Positions 34,744-46,312 of a stretch of 64,000 bases of DNA are shown here, one piece after another (position 1 is the stretch's first letter; the number at the start of each line of letters is the position of its first letter). The notes below the pieces were generated by a model. That model was not told the origin of the DNA, did not search any database, and saw only the letters and a list, made by a program, of their open reading frames with translations. The stretch lies in NCBI GenBank assembly GCA_030535425.1, contig JAUNHQ010000004.1, positions 1 through 64,000 of the forward strand. The letters run 5' to 3'. The stretch comes from Pseudomonadota bacterium (GTDB lineage Bacteria; Pseudomonadota; Gammaproteobacteria; Burkholderiales; Burkholderiaceae_C). A program made the position numbers and the translations under genes.

Positions 34744-36699
34744 TCAGGGCGAGGCGGGCGGGGCGTCGGCAGCGATCATGTCGGAAACCAGGCGCGGCGC
34801 CCCTACGGGCGCGCCCGCGCGGCCGGCCTGCACGGCCTTGATGTCCTGCTCGCTGGGGTACAGGCCCGCCAGCCAGTAGTCCATGGTGCGGCGCACGATG
34901 GGGGCCGCCGCCGCCGCGCCAAAACCGGCGTTTTCAACAATGGCGGCCACAGCGATGCGCGGGTTGTCGGCCGGGGCGAAGGCGATGTAGAGCGAGTGGT
35001 CGCGCTGGTGCTCGGCCAGCTTGGCGGCGTTGTAGCGGCTTTTCTGGCCAATGGTGACGGCCTGGGCCGTACCGGTTTTGCCGCCGGACAAATAGGGCGC
35101 GCCCGCGAACACGGCGCGCGAGGTGCCTTCTTGCACCACCCCCACCATGCCGCGCAGCACGGCGGTCACGTGCGCGGGCTTGTAGCCCAGCGACTGCCCA
35201 GGGGGCTGGGCCAGGTCTTGCACTTGCTGGGTCAGCGCGTCTTGCTCGGCCTTGACCAGATGCGGCACGTGGCGCACGCCGCCTGCGGCCAAGGTGGCGG
35301 TGGCGCTGGCCAGTTGCAGCATGGTGAAGCTGTTGTAGCCCTGGCCGATGCCCAGGGAAATGGTTTCGCCCGCGTACCACTTTTGCTGCGCGGGCCGCTT
35401 GTAGGCGTTGCGCTTCCATTCGGTGGAAGGCAGGATGCCGCGCGCTTCGCCGGGCAGGTCGATGCCGGTGATCTGCCCAAAGCCCAGCGGCTTCATGAAG
35501 TCGTGGATGGCGTTGACACCCATGTCGTTGGCCAGCTGGTAGTAATAGACGTTGCTGGACTTGACGATGCTGCGGTGCAGATCGACCGGCCCGCGCGCGT
35601 AGCCGGAGCGGAAGGTGTGGCCGCCAAAGGTCCAGGAGCCGCTGTCCATGATGACGGTGCCTGCCGCGCGCTTGCCCGTTTCCAGCGCAGCCAGGGCCAT
35701 GAAGGGCTTGTAGGTGGAGCCAGGCGGGTACAGCCCGCGCAAGGCGCGGTTGAGCAAGGGCTTGTCGATGGATTCGTTCAGCTCGTTCCAGGTCTCGTGG
35801 TCGATGCCTTCGACGAACAGGTTGGGGTCGAAAGTGGGCTTGCTGACGAAGGCCAGGATTTCGCCATTGCGCGGGTCAATGGCCACCAGCGCGCCGCGCC
35901 GCTCGCCATACAGGTCTTCGACCAGCTTTTGCAGGTGAATGTCGATGGACAGGCGCACCGAGTCGCCCGGCGAGGCGGGGTGGCTGGCCAGCCGCCGCAC
36001 GGCAAAGCCGCCCGCAGAGGTTTCCATCTGCTCCACCCCCGTGGTGCCGTGCAGGGTGCGCTCGTAGCTGCTTTCCACGCCCAGCTTGCCGATGTAGTCG
36101 GTGCCGCGGTAGTTGGCCGCATCGTCGCTGTCTTCGATGCGCTCTTTTTCCTTCTGGTTGATGCGCCCGATGTAGCCAACCACATGCGCGCCCGTGGCGC
36201 CCAGCGGGTAGGTGCGAAACAGCCGCGCCTTGATTTCCACACCCGGAAAGCGATAACGCTGCGCCGCAAAGCGGGCCACCTCTTCATCGCTCAGGCGCAG
36301 GCGGATGGGCAGCGAGTCAAAGCTGCGCGAATCGGCCCGCAGGCGGGCAAAGCGGCGCCGGTCGCGCGCGGTGACTTCCACCACCTGGGCGATGGCGTCG
36401 ATCACCTCATCCACCGGGCGGCCCGTGCGCGAGGGGGTGATCTCCAGCGTATAGGCCTTGTAGTTGGTGGCCAGCACCACGCCGTTGCGGTCCAGGATTT
36501 CGCCGCGGTGCGGCACGACGGGCACCACGGCCGTGCGGTTGGTTTCGGCCTGGCGCGCCAGCTCGTCATGGCGCAGCACCTGCAAGTGGTACAGCCGCCA
36601 GGCCAGCAGCCCAAACCCCGCCAGCACCACCAGCGCCACCACCAGCAAACGCACGCGAAAGCGCGTCAGCTCGGCTTCGGCATTGCGCAATTCGGTCAT
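34744..36699 (-). CDS. mrdA: Penicillin-binding protein 2
   Basis: Class B peptidoglycan transpeptidase of the elongasome, working with RodA and MreBCD in lateral wall synthesis. 651 aa: a cytoplasmic stub, one membrane helix (LLVVALVVLAGFGLLAWRL), a dimerisation/pedestal domain, and the transpeptidase domain. Catalytic motifs are STYK with S328, SNV (KSSNVYYYQL) and SGGKTGTAQ. In many betaproteobacteria mrdA follows mreCD and precedes rodA; here neither is adjacent. It is followed by the mechanosensitive channel gene at 58 bp. Confidence 0.95.
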   Translation of the reverse strand: MTELRNAEAELTRFRVRLLVVALVVLAGFGLLAWRLYHLQVLRHDELARQAETNRTAVVPVVPHRGEILDRNGVVLATNYKAYTLEITPSRTGRPVDEVIDAIAQVVEVTARDRRRFARLRADSRSFDSLPIRLRLSDEEVARFAAQRYRFPGVEIKARLFRTYPLGATGAHVVGYIGRINQKEKERIEDSDDAANYRGTDYIGKLGVESSYERTLHGTTGVEQMETSAGGFAVRRLASHPASPGDSVRLSIDIHLQKLVEDLYGERRGALVAIDPRNGEILAFVSKPTFDPNLFVEGIDHETWNELNESIDKPLLNRALRGLYPPGSTYKPFMALAALETGKRAAGTVIMDSGSWTFGGHTFRSGYARGPVDLHRSIVKSSNVYYYQLANDMGVNAIHDFMKPLGFGQITGIDLPGEARGILPSTEWKRNAYKRPAQQKWYAGETISLGIGQGYNSFTMLQLASATATLAAGGVRHVPHLVKAEQDALTQQVQDLAQPPGQSLGYKPAHVTAVLRGMVGVVQEGTSRAVFAGAPYLSGGKTGTAQAVTIGQKSRYNAAKLAEHQRDHSLYIAFAPADNPRIAVAAIVENAGFGAAAAAPIVRRTMDYWLAGLYPSEQDIKAVQAGRAGAPVGAPRLVSDMIAADAPPASP

Positions 36700-37081
36700 G
36701 GCCTGAATACTATCAAAATGCTAGCTGTCTGCACAGACTGGGCAAGCGGAAAATGGCAAATAGCCTGGACACACCCGGTCATCCGCCGCGGCTTGGAGCA
36801 GGAAAAAAACCAAAGTGCCGCGCCGGGTGTGACCATGTCCACCGCACCCCGGCACCGCCGGGCAAGGGGGCACACATCACACACATGACGGCCATCACAC
36901 GGCCTGCCCTCATCACGGGCCACCATGCGGCAAGGCGAGCCTGTCATGCTTGCCCGCCCCTGCGCCACCGCACGTCCGCATGGCCAGCGCCCCGGCGGCC
37001 AAGCGCATCCCGCGTACTGCGGGGCAAACCCATCGAAGGCGCTGCACTTGGGGCGCCCCGAACCCAGGTAGCTCAGAACGC
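36700..37081. other. 382-bp intergenic region with a degenerate repeat (copy K)
   Basis: No gene is seen between yidC and mrdA. At about 36712-36775 the minus strand reads ATTTGCCATTTTCCGC ... GCTAGCATTTTGATAG, a decayed member of the dispersed repeat family with the order but not the identity preserved. A GC hairpin (CCCGGC-ACC-GCCGGG) lies at 36848-36862. The mrdA promoter must be here. mnmE, which often follows yidC in proteobacteria, is not present. Confidence 0.6.
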
Positions 37082-38770
37082 TCAGAACTTCGGCAGGTTG
37101 AACTGCGGCGGCACCCCCATGCGGGTGTTGATGAGCCACTGCTGCGCGATGGTCAGGATGTTGTTGGTGACCCAGTACAGCACGAGGCCGGCTGGGAAGA
37201 AGAAGAACATCACGCTGAACACCAGCGGCATGATCCACATCAGCTTGGCCTGCATGGGGTCAGGCGGCAGCGGGTTAAGCGCCGTTTGCAGCAACGTGGT
37301 GAGCGTCATCACGATGGGCAGGATGAAGTACGGATCCTTGGCCGACAAATCCTGCACCCACAAAATCCAGGGCGCCCCGCGGATTTCCACCGACGACAGC
37401 AGCACCCAGTACAGCGCGATGAACACCGGAATCTGGATCAGGATGGGCAGGCAGCCCCCCATGGGGTTGACTTTTTCCTCCCGGTAGATGCGCATCATCT
37501 CCATCTGCATCTGCTGTGGCTTGTCGCGGTAGCGCTCGCGCAACTCCATGATGCGGGGGTTGATGGCCTTCATCTTGGCCATGCTGGCGTAGGCCTTGGC
37601 GTTGAGCCAGTAAAAGGCCACTTTCAGCAGCACCACCAAAGCCACGATGGCCCAGCCCCAGTTGCCAATCAGGCTGTGCAGCCAGTACAGCAGGCTGTAC
37701 AGCGGCTTGGACAGGATGGTGAACCAGCCATAGTCCTTGACCAGCTCCAACCCTGGGGCAATGCCTTCCAGCATCTTTTCCTTCTGCGGGCCGATGAACA
37801 GGCGCGTGTCCATGGCACCCGTGGCGCCGGGCGCCACCGTGCCCATGCCTATGATGGCGCCAGCGGCATAGAGGTTGCCATCCACCTTGCGGGCAAAGTT
37901 CTCGCGCGAGGTGCCTTCCGGCGGAATCCAGGCACTGGCAAAGTAGTGCTGCACCATGGCCAGCCAGCCATCGGGCGCACGCGCAATGAAATCTGCGCGA
38001 CCTTTGTCGATGCTGGAAAACTCCACTTTCTGGAATTTCTTCTCGTCGGAATAAAACGCCGGGCCAGTGAACGTGGAGTAAAAGCTAGAGCCCCCTGGCG
38101 GGCTGCTGCCATCACGCACCAGCTGCACATACACCTGCGGCTGCACGGGCTGGCCGCTCTGGTTGATGACTTCGTGCCGCACACCGATCACGTAAGAGCC
38201 GCGCTCCAGCGTATAGGTCTTGACCAGGCGCACCCCCCCCACTTCAGGTGATTCAAAACGCAGCACCAAAGTGCTGGCGCCATCGGCCAGCTGCCGCTCG
38301 CCCGAGAAGGCCATCACCGTCTTGTGCGTGGGGAAAGGCCCGCCAATCAGCCCGGACTGCGCCTGGTACACACGCGCCGCACTGGTGTCCAGCAGCACCA
38401 TGGGCTGCCCTGACCGGCCTTCTTCGTCGTAGTCCAGAAACTCACTCTTGACGATCGAGCCGCCTTCCGTATCGAACACCAGCTTCAGCACATCGGTACT
38501 GACCTCGATGCGTTCACGCGGCATGGCAGGCGCCTGTGGCATCGCTGGCACATCGGCAGGCGATGCCGTCGCCGCAGCAGCCGAGGGCACAGACGAAGCC
38601 GAAGCCGCATCAGAAGCCGCCGCACCTGCACTGCTGGCGGCGGCTGCGGGCGCGGACGCGCTGGGAAAGAAGGTGGCCGGCTTGCCGTTGTGCACCTGCC
38701 ACTGGTCCCACAGCATGACCAGCGAGAAGGCGAAGATCACCCAGAGGATGGTGCGGCGAATGTCGTTCAT
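37082..38770 (-). CDS. yidC: Membrane protein insertase YidC
   Basis: Inserts and folds inner-membrane proteins with or without SecYEG. 562 aa from MNDIRRTILWVIFAFSLV. After the first membrane helix comes an Ala/Ser/Pro-rich linker, a periplasmic beta-supersandwich (about 90-340), then the five-helix insertase core. Core pieces include NWGWAIVALVVLLKVAFYWL, the basic cytoplasmic hairpin KMKAINPRIMELRERYRDKP, and NPMGGCLPILIQIPVFIALY. The ATG overlaps the yidD stop (ATGA). Last gene of the rpmH-rnpA-yidD-yidC string. Confidence 0.98.
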   Translation of the reverse strand: MNDIRRTILWVIFAFSLVMLWDQWQVHNGKPATFFPSASAPAAAASSAGAAASDAASASSVPSAAAATASPADVPAMPQAPAMPRERIEVSTDVLKLVFDTEGGSIVKSEFLDYDEEGRSGQPMVLLDTSAARVYQAQSGLIGGPFPTHKTVMAFSGERQLADGASTLVLRFESPEVGGVRLVKTYTLERGSYVIGVRHEVINQSGQPVQPQVYVQLVRDGSSPPGGSSFYSTFTGPAFYSDEKKFQKVEFSSIDKGRADFIARAPDGWLAMVQHYFASAWIPPEGTSRENFARKVDGNLYAAGAIIGMGTVAPGATGAMDTRLFIGPQKEKMLEGIAPGLELVKDYGWFTILSKPLYSLLYWLHSLIGNWGWAIVALVVLLKVAFYWLNAKAYASMAKMKAINPRIMELRERYRDKPQQMQMEMMRIYREEKVNPMGGCLPILIQIPVFIALYWVLLSSVEIRGAPWILWVQDLSAKDPYFILPIVMTLTTLLQTALNPLPPDPMQAKLMWIMPLVFSVMFFFFPAGLVLYWVTNNILTIAQQWLINTRMGVPPQFNLPKF

Positions 38771-39063
38771 GAAGGCTGACGGGGCTTGGCCTGCACAGCC
38801 GGCGGATGGGCGCGGCCGATACCTGGCAAATGGGTAAAAAGTTGGGGAGGATGGTCGGGCACCGGATCGCAACCGCCCTGGCACCAGGGCTGGCAGCGCG
38901 CCAGCCGGCGCAGCGCCAGATAGCTGCCCGCCAGGCTGCCGTGGCGCTCTAACGCCTCAAGGGCATACACCGAGCACGTTGGCTCGAAACGGCAAGCAGC
39001 CCCCAGCCAGGGCGACAGCAGCAGCCGGTAAGCCTTCACGACGGCCATCAGCACGGCACGCAT
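38767..39063 (-). CDS. yidD: Membrane protein insertion efficiency factor YidD
   Basis: 98 aa. The UPF0161/YidD core is complete: VKAYRLLLSPWLGAACRFEP, then PTCSVYALEALERHG with the conserved Cys, RRLARCQPWCQGGCDPVPD. A 25-residue His/Pro-rich tail follows. It helps YidC-dependent insertion at the inner membrane. The ATG overlaps the rnpA stop by one base (TGATG), and its own stop overlaps the yidC start, so rnpA-yidD-yidC are translationally coupled. Confidence 0.96.
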   Translation of the reverse strand: MRAVLMAVVKAYRLLLSPWLGAACRFEPTCSVYALEALERHGSLAGSYLALRRLARCQPWCQGGCDPVPDHPPQLFTHLPGIGRAHPPAVQAKPRQPS

Positions 39064-39455
39064 CACACCACCACCTGAGCAAAAAGCTGCTGCAGTTCCT
39101 GCCGCACGGCACGGCGCAGGGCAGCAGAAGTGGCACTGGGATATTGGGCAGGCGCGAAAGCCGCCCGCAGGCGCACCAAGTACGCGCCCGCGGTCAGCGG
39201 AGGTTCCAGGTCAGCGCCCACGGCGTAGATCTGCCTGCGGATGGTGTTGCGGGTGACTGCACGGCGCGCCCAGCGCTTGGGCGCCATGGCACCCAGCCAA
39301 GGCATGGCCGCCGGCACGAACAGCGCGTCGTCAGCGCTCTCTCGCGCATCCGCCTCGCCCAGCCCTCGCCAGTGCAGCGCGAAATGGCGGGTACGTGCCA
39401 CGGGCGCCTGGCGCAGCAGCGCCTGAAACTGCGCGCGCGTGCGAAGGCGCCGCAT
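39063..39455 (-). CDS. rnpA: Ribonuclease P protein component
   Basis: Basic 130-aa protein that binds the RNase P RNA and helps process the 5' end of tRNA precursors. The RNR signature is RRAVTRNTIRRQIYAVG, in the expected central position, preceded by the FALHWRG strand. It is 71 bp downstream of rpmH. The N-terminal MRRLRTRAQFQALLRQAPV is typical of beta- and gammaproteobacterial RnpA. Confidence 0.96.
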   Translation of the reverse strand: MRRLRTRAQFQALLRQAPVARTRHFALHWRGLGEADARESADDALFVPAAMPWLGAMAPKRWARRAVTRNTIRRQIYAVGADLEPPLTAGAYLVRLRAAFAPAQYPSATSAALRRAVRQELQQLFAQVVV

Positions 39456-39526
39456 GCACTTTGCTCCTCAGCCAACCGCCTGCGCGACAGCCACTCGCAG
39501 CGCGCCGCCCACCGCCGCTGCCCGTC

Positions 39527-39661
39527 TTAGACGGCCAGACGCTTGCGGCCCTTGGCGCGGCGCGCCTTGATGACGGCACGGCCGCCACGGGTCTTCATGC
39601 GAACCAGGAAGCCATGCGTGCGTGCGCGGCGGATTTTGGAGGGCTGGTAAGTGCGTTTCAT
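39527..39661 (-). CDS. rpmH: 50S ribosomal protein L34
   Basis: 44-residue, very basic ribosomal protein. It begins [18 protein letters not shown] and ends [13 protein letters not shown], with the family core [14 protein letters not shown]. It is the first gene of the string running away from the origin. Its promoter lies in the region shared with dnaA. Confidence 0.98.
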   Translation of the reverse strand: MKRTYQPSKIRRARTHGFLVRMKTRGGRAVIKARRAKGRKRLAV

Positions 39662-40008
39662 GACAAATCGTCCTTCAGTTCAGGAGTGTTCGTTGGGCAT
39701 GGACGCCGCGCAGGAAAGCAGCCACATGGACAGGCCAAGCCTCCATGGCGCATGTCCTGCGCGGTCAAAAGCGGTGAACCCAAAATGCTCGCGGATCAAG
39801 GCGGCCCCAGCCACCTTTTACCCGCACGGCGCTCAAGAAAACCCTGCCGCTGTCACGACTGCGCTATGACACCGCCATAACGCTTGGCGCAACAATGACC
39901 ACCTTTTCCTGACGCCTGCCCCAAGGGCAACTGCGCATTATCGCAGAACTTGCACAAAGCTGCCAGCAGCACAAGACCCTGAGCACACCAACCAGCTCCC
40001 GCCAATCT

Positions 40009-40017
40009 TGTGGAAAA
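40009..40017 (-). promoter_or_regulatory. DnaA box (one mismatch)
   Basis: TTTTCCACA on the minus strand, one base from the consensus TTATCCACA. It lies 68 bp upstream of the dnaA start and opposite in orientation to the perfect box, 41 bp away. Confidence 0.7.
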
Positions 40018-40058
40018 CCCTTCCCTCACCTACAATCCGCAGCCGGCCTGACGGATAC

Positions 40059-40067
40059 TTATCCACA
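40059..40067 (+). promoter_or_regulatory. DnaA box (perfect consensus)
   Basis: TTATCCACA, 17 bp upstream of the dnaA ATG. Besides a role in origin firing, its position would allow DnaA to repress its own gene. Confidence 0.85.
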
Positions 40068-40084
40068 AGCTCATTCTTCTTTTC

Positions 40085-41494
40085 ATGCACACACCTCCCC
40101 TTGCCAGGCCTACCAGCAGCGCATCCGCACAGCCCTGGTCTGCCTGTCTGGATGTTCTGGCACAAGAGCTGCCTGAACAACAGTTCAACATCTGGATCAA
40201 GCCACTGATAGCGCAGTACTCGTCCGATGACAACACACTGACACTGCTGGCAGCCAACCATTTCAAGCTTGATTGGGTACGCGACAAGTATGCGCCGCGC
40301 ATCAGCGCCATTCTGGAGCATCTGGGCGACCAGCCCATTCACCTGGAGTTAGCGGTCACTCCAAGAGTATCCCCTGCAAAATCTTCATCCAACATCTCCG
40401 GCGGCACATCTTCCCCGCCCCCCTCTGCGCCAGTCGAGGCAAACGATGACACAGACGCCGCCCCTTCTCCCAGCCGCAACCGGCTGAACACGGCGCTGAC
40501 TTTTGAGACCCTGGTCGAAGGCTCGGCCAACCGCATGGCACGGGCGGCGGGTATGCACGTGGCGGCTTCGCCGGGCGGCATGTACAACCCCTTGTTCATC
40601 TACGGTGGCGTAGGCTTGGGCAAGACGCACCTGATGCACGCTGTGGGCAACCAGCTGCTGCACCGCCAGCCCGAGGCCAAGGTTCTCTACATCCATGCCG
40701 AGCAGTTCGTTTCGGATGTGGTCAAGTCCTACCAGCGCAAGACGTTTGACGAATTCAAGGAGCGCTACCACTCGCTCGATCTGCTGCTGATTGACGACGT
40801 GCAGTTCTTTGCCAACAAGGAACGCACGCAGGAAGAGTTCTTCAACGCCTTCGAGGCCCTGCTGGCCAAGAAAAGCCATATCGTGATGACCAGCGACACC
40901 TACCCCAAGGGTTTGACGGACATCCACGAGCGGCTGGTGTCACGCTTTGACTCGGGGCTGACCGTGGCGCTGGAGCCGCCCGAGCTGGAAATGCGCGTGG
41001 CCATTCTCATCAACAAGGCCGCGGCCGAAGGCGCCGAGATGCCGGAAGAAGTGGCGTTCTTCGTGGCCAAGAACGTCAAGTCCAACGTGCGCGAGCTCGA
41101 AGGCGCGTTGCGCAAGATCCTGGCCTATTCGCGCTTCAACCAGAAAGACATCTCCATCGTCCTGGCCAAGGAGGCGCTGCGCGATCTGCTGTCCATCCAG
41201 AACCGGATGATCAGCGTGGAAAACATCCAGAAAACCGTGGCCGATTTTTACAAGATCAAGGTGGCCGACATGTACAGCAAGAAGCGCCCGGCCAGCATTG
41301 CCCGGCCACGCCAGATTGCCATGTACCTGGCCAAGGAGCTGACGCAAAAAAGCCTGCCCGAAATTGGCGAGCTGTTTGGCGGGCGCGACCACACCACCGT
41401 GCTGCACGCGGTGCGCAAGATCGCCGCCGAACGCCAGCAGCTCACCGAGCTGAACCAGCAACTGCACGTGCTGGAGCAGACGCTCAAGGGCTAG
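40085..41494 (+). CDS. dnaA: Chromosomal replication initiator DnaA
   Basis: AAA+ ATPase that binds DnaA boxes, melts oriC and loads the helicase. 469 aa. Domain I (about 15-90) includes [14 protein letters not shown]; a Ser/Pro-rich linker is domain II (about 93-133). The AAA+ domain III has Walker A GGVGLGKT (174-181) and Walker [11 protein letters not shown]-terminal domain IV carries [15 protein letters not shown], the DnaA-box-reading motif. The first gene on the right-hand side of the origin, followed by dnaN. Confidence 0.99.
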   Translation: MHTPPLARPTSSASAQPWSACLDVLAQELPEQQFNIWIKPLIAQYSSDDNTLTLLAANHFKLDWVRDKYAPRISAILEHLGDQPIHLELAVTPRVSPAKSSSNISGGTSSPPPSAPVEANDDTDAAPSPSRNRLNTALTFETLVEGSANRMARAAGMHVAASPGGMYNPLFIYGGVGLGKTHLMHAVGNQLLHRQPEAKVLYIHAEQFVSDVVKSYQRKTFDEFKERYHSLDLLLIDDVQFFANKERTQEEFFNAFEALLAKKSHIVMTSDTYPKGLTDIHERLVSRFDSGLTVALEPPELEMRVAILINKAAAEGAEMPEEVAFFVAKNVKSNVRELEGALRKILAYSRFNQKDISIVLAKEALRDLLSIQNRMISVENIQKTVADFYKIKVADMYSKKRPASIARPRQIAMYLAKELTQKSLPEIGELFGGRDHTTVLHAVRKIAAERQQLTELNQQLHVLEQTLKG

Positions 41495-41662
41495 AAAAAC
41501 GGCCATCAAAACCGGCGACAATACGCGGTTCGCTGGTTTTTGCGTTTCCAAAGGCCTGGATGGCTCTTGGGTGCGCCATGACCACTGAGCATTGCCTTGA
41601 TCCCCAACGCCACGCCCCTGCCCGCCCCAACTTTTTAAGCACTTGAAGCACACGAGGAAGAC

Positions 41663-42790
41663 ATGATCGTTCTGAAGACCACCCAAAACCAGTTGCTGGC
41701 CGCGCTTCAGTCCGTATCAGGCATCGTGGAGCGCCGCCACACCCTGCCCGTGCTGGCCAACGTGCTGCTGCGCAAGACGGGCGAGACCACGCAGCTGACC
41801 ACCAGCGATCTGGAAATCCAGATCCGCACCCATGCCGCGCTGGGCGGTGATGAAGGCAGCTTTGCCACCACGGTGGGGGCGCGCAAGCTGATCGACATCC
41901 TCAAAACCATGCCCGCCGACCAGACCGTCAGCCTGGAATCGCAGCAGGCCAAGCTCATCCTCAAGGGCGGCAAGTCCAAGTTCACCTTGCAAACCCTGCC
42001 CGCCGAAGACTTTCCGCTGGTGCAGGAAGCCGCCAACTTTGGCCCGGCCTTTCAGGTGCCGCAAAAAACGCTCAAGCACCTGCTGGATCAGGTGGCCTTT
42101 GCCATGGCGGTGCACGACATCCGCTATTACCTCAACGGCATCTTGTTCGTGGCCGAGGGCAAGCAGCTCAGCCTGGTGGCTACCGACGGCCACCGCCTGG
42201 CCTTTTCCAGCGCCACGCTGGATGTGGAGGTGCCCAAGCAAGAGGTCATCCTGCCGCGCAAGACGGTGATCGAGCTGCAACGCCTGCTGTCTGGCGCCAG
42301 CGTGCCCGAGGGGCAGGACGCGCCCATGATCGAAATGCAGTTTGCCGGCAACCAGGCCAAGTTCAGCTTTGGCGGCATGGAGTTCGTTACCAAGCTGGTG
42401 GAAGGCAAGTTCCCCGACTACAACCGCGTCATCCCCCGCAACCACAGCAACGCCGTCACCTTGGGCCGCGCGCCGCTGCTGGCCAGCCTGCAACGCACCG
42501 CCATTCTCACCAGCGAAAAGTTCAAGGGCGTGCGCCTGAACTTTGAACCCGGCACGCTGCGCGTGGCCGCCAGCAACGCCGAGCAGGAAGAAGCCGTGGA
42601 CGAGCTGGACGTCGACTACGGCGGCGACACCATCGAGATCGGCTTTAACGTCACCTACCTCATCGACGCGCTGTCCAACATGGGCACCGAGATGGTCAAG
42701 ATCGAGCTGCAAGACAGCAACAGCTCGGCCCTCATCACCGTGCCGGACGACGTCAACTTCAAATACGTCGTGATGCCCATGCGCATCTGA
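41663..42790 (+). CDS. dnaN: DNA polymerase III beta sliding clamp
   Basis: 375-aa clamp subunit with three similar domains. The N-terminus reads MIVLKTTQNQLLAALQSVSG, and the hydrophobic protein-binding pocket region ends in YVVMPMRI, the classical C-terminus. It is a processivity factor for polymerase III and a platform for repair proteins. 168 bp follow dnaA, long enough for its own promoter; no DnaA box is seen there. Confidence 0.99.
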   Translation: MIVLKTTQNQLLAALQSVSGIVERRHTLPVLANVLLRKTGETTQLTTSDLEIQIRTHAALGGDEGSFATTVGARKLIDILKTMPADQTVSLESQQAKLILKGGKSKFTLQTLPAEDFPLVQEAANFGPAFQVPQKTLKHLLDQVAFAMAVHDIRYYLNGILFVAEGKQLSLVATDGHRLAFSSATLDVEVPKQEVILPRKTVIELQRLLSGASVPEGQDAPMIEMQFAGNQAKFSFGGMEFVTKLVEGKFPDYNRVIPRNHSNAVTLGRAPLLASLQRTAILTSEKFKGVRLNFEPGTLRVAASNAEQEEAVDELDVDYGGDTIEIGFNVTYLIDALSNMGTEMVKIELQDSNSSALITVPDDVNFKYVVMPMRI

Positions 42791-42791
42791 A

Positions 42792-42832
42792 TTGCCATTC
42801 AAATTGCTATCTGATTGATAGCTGCTGCCACG
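42792..42832. repeat. Partial dispersed repeat (copy L)
   Basis: TGCCATTCAAATTGCTATC, then TGATAGCTGCTGCC. Only the hairpin half of the repeat family is recognisable. It lies in the 91-bp gap between dnaN and gyrB. Confidence 0.55.
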
Positions 42833-42875
42833 CTCCCCGTGCGCGCTGGCAGCCTTTTTGCCATTGAAAGCCTGA

Positions 42876-45461
<2,586 letters not shown>

Positions 45462-45476
45462 GCCCAGGCACCCCGC

Positions 45477-46106
45477 ATGACCACCACCTCGTCCCTTCAT
45501 CGCCGCCGTGACTGCCACCGCTGGCTGGCCGCCGCCAGCCTGGGCGCGCTGCTGGCGCCCATGGGCGGCTGCGCCAGCGCCTCTGCCGCCGGCATGACGG
45601 GCATGAGCGCCATGAACGCCCTGCGCGGGCTAACGCTGTCACCGCAGCAGCTCAATGCGCTGCTGGCAAGGCAGTTTCCCTACACACGCAGCTTTTCAGG
45701 CCTGGCGGATCTGACCTTGCAGTCCCCCTCCTTGAGCCTGCTGCCCGCCAGCAACCGCCTGGCCACGGCCTTTGGCCTGGTGGTGACTGAGCGCCTCATG
45801 GGCACGCGCTACAGCGGCGGCATGGATCTGGACTACGGCCTGCGCTTTGACGCGACGCAAGGCGCCATCCGCATGGCCGATGCGCGGGTCAACCGGCTGA
45901 GCATCGACCAGTTGCCACGCGCGCAGCAGCAGCTGGTGTCGCAGTGGGCGCCCATGGTTGCCGAGCATTTGCTGGCCGACATGGTGATCTACCGCTTTGC
46001 CCCGGCGCAGCTGGAGCTGGCGCGCAACCTGGGCTGGGTCGTCAATGCCCTGCGCGTGCAGCCAGACGGGCTGCACATTGCCATGGGGCCGCAAGGCGCG
46101 CGCTGA
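45477..46106 (+). CDS. DUF1439 (YceB-like) lipoprotein
   Basis: 209 aa with a signal peptide and lipobox (APMGGCAS, Cys32), then a DUF1439 domain: LTLSPQQLNALLARQFPYTR, SPSLSLLPASNRLA and MDLDYGLRFD. YceB-type proteins are predicted lipid-binding tubular lipoproteins of the envelope with no fixed role. It begins 15 bp after the gyrB stop and is probably co-transcribed with it. A dispersed repeat follows the stop. Confidence 0.8.
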   Translation: MTTTSSLHRRRDCHRWLAAASLGALLAPMGGCASASAAGMTGMSAMNALRGLTLSPQQLNALLARQFPYTRSFSGLADLTLQSPSLSLLPASNRLATAFGLVVTERLMGTRYSGGMDLDYGLRFDATQGAIRMADARVNRLSIDQLPRAQQQLVSQWAPMVAEHLLADMVIYRFAPAQLELARNLGWVVNALRVQPDGLHIAMGPQGAR

Positions 46107-46149
46107 CGGCTACCCCATGTCCGGCCCGTCAGGCAGACAGGCAGACAGG

Positions 46150-46215
46150 AAAAGCTATTTATTTTATAGCTTAAATCCCTTACAGGGAGAGCGCAAACGC
46201 CCTTTTTTCACAAAC
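46150..46215 (-). repeat. Dispersed repeat, copy I
   Basis: Minus-strand reading: AAAAAAGGGCGTTTGCGCTC, CTGTAAGGGATTTAAGCTAT, AAAATAAATAGC. It lies between the convergent DUF1439 and lipase-like genes. Confidence 0.82.
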
Positions 46216-46312
46216 CCAAAAAGGCCGATGCCTTGGCATCACACCTCACATTGCGCCTCATACCTCACGCATCGCTTACCCAGAAACCGGGGGCGCCTGG
46301 CCGCCCCTTGCG

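Larger units (their letters stand above)
39662..40084. other. oriC: Candidate replication origin (oriC), rpmH-dnaA intergenic region
   Basis: 423 bp without a gene between divergent rpmH and dnaA, the commonest site of oriC in this group. It contains one perfect DnaA box and one single-mismatch box, both in the dnaA-proximal 80 bp, plus a weaker TTATCGCAG-like site near 39937. The flanks switch from mostly minus-strand to plus-strand genes here. An inverted repeat (CATGG...CCATG) at about 39725-39747 is near the rpmH end. Few boxes are visible, so additional low-affinity sites or a bipartite origin are possible. Confidence 0.7.

Noticed and set aside
36753..37081. A tRNA or small gene in the yidC-mrdA gap
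   Set aside because: No cloverleaf, no T-loop motif, and open frames there have no ribosome site or family resemblance.
41495..41662. oriC between dnaA and dnaN
   Set aside because: No DnaA box is visible in these 168 bp; both clear boxes lie upstream of dnaA.
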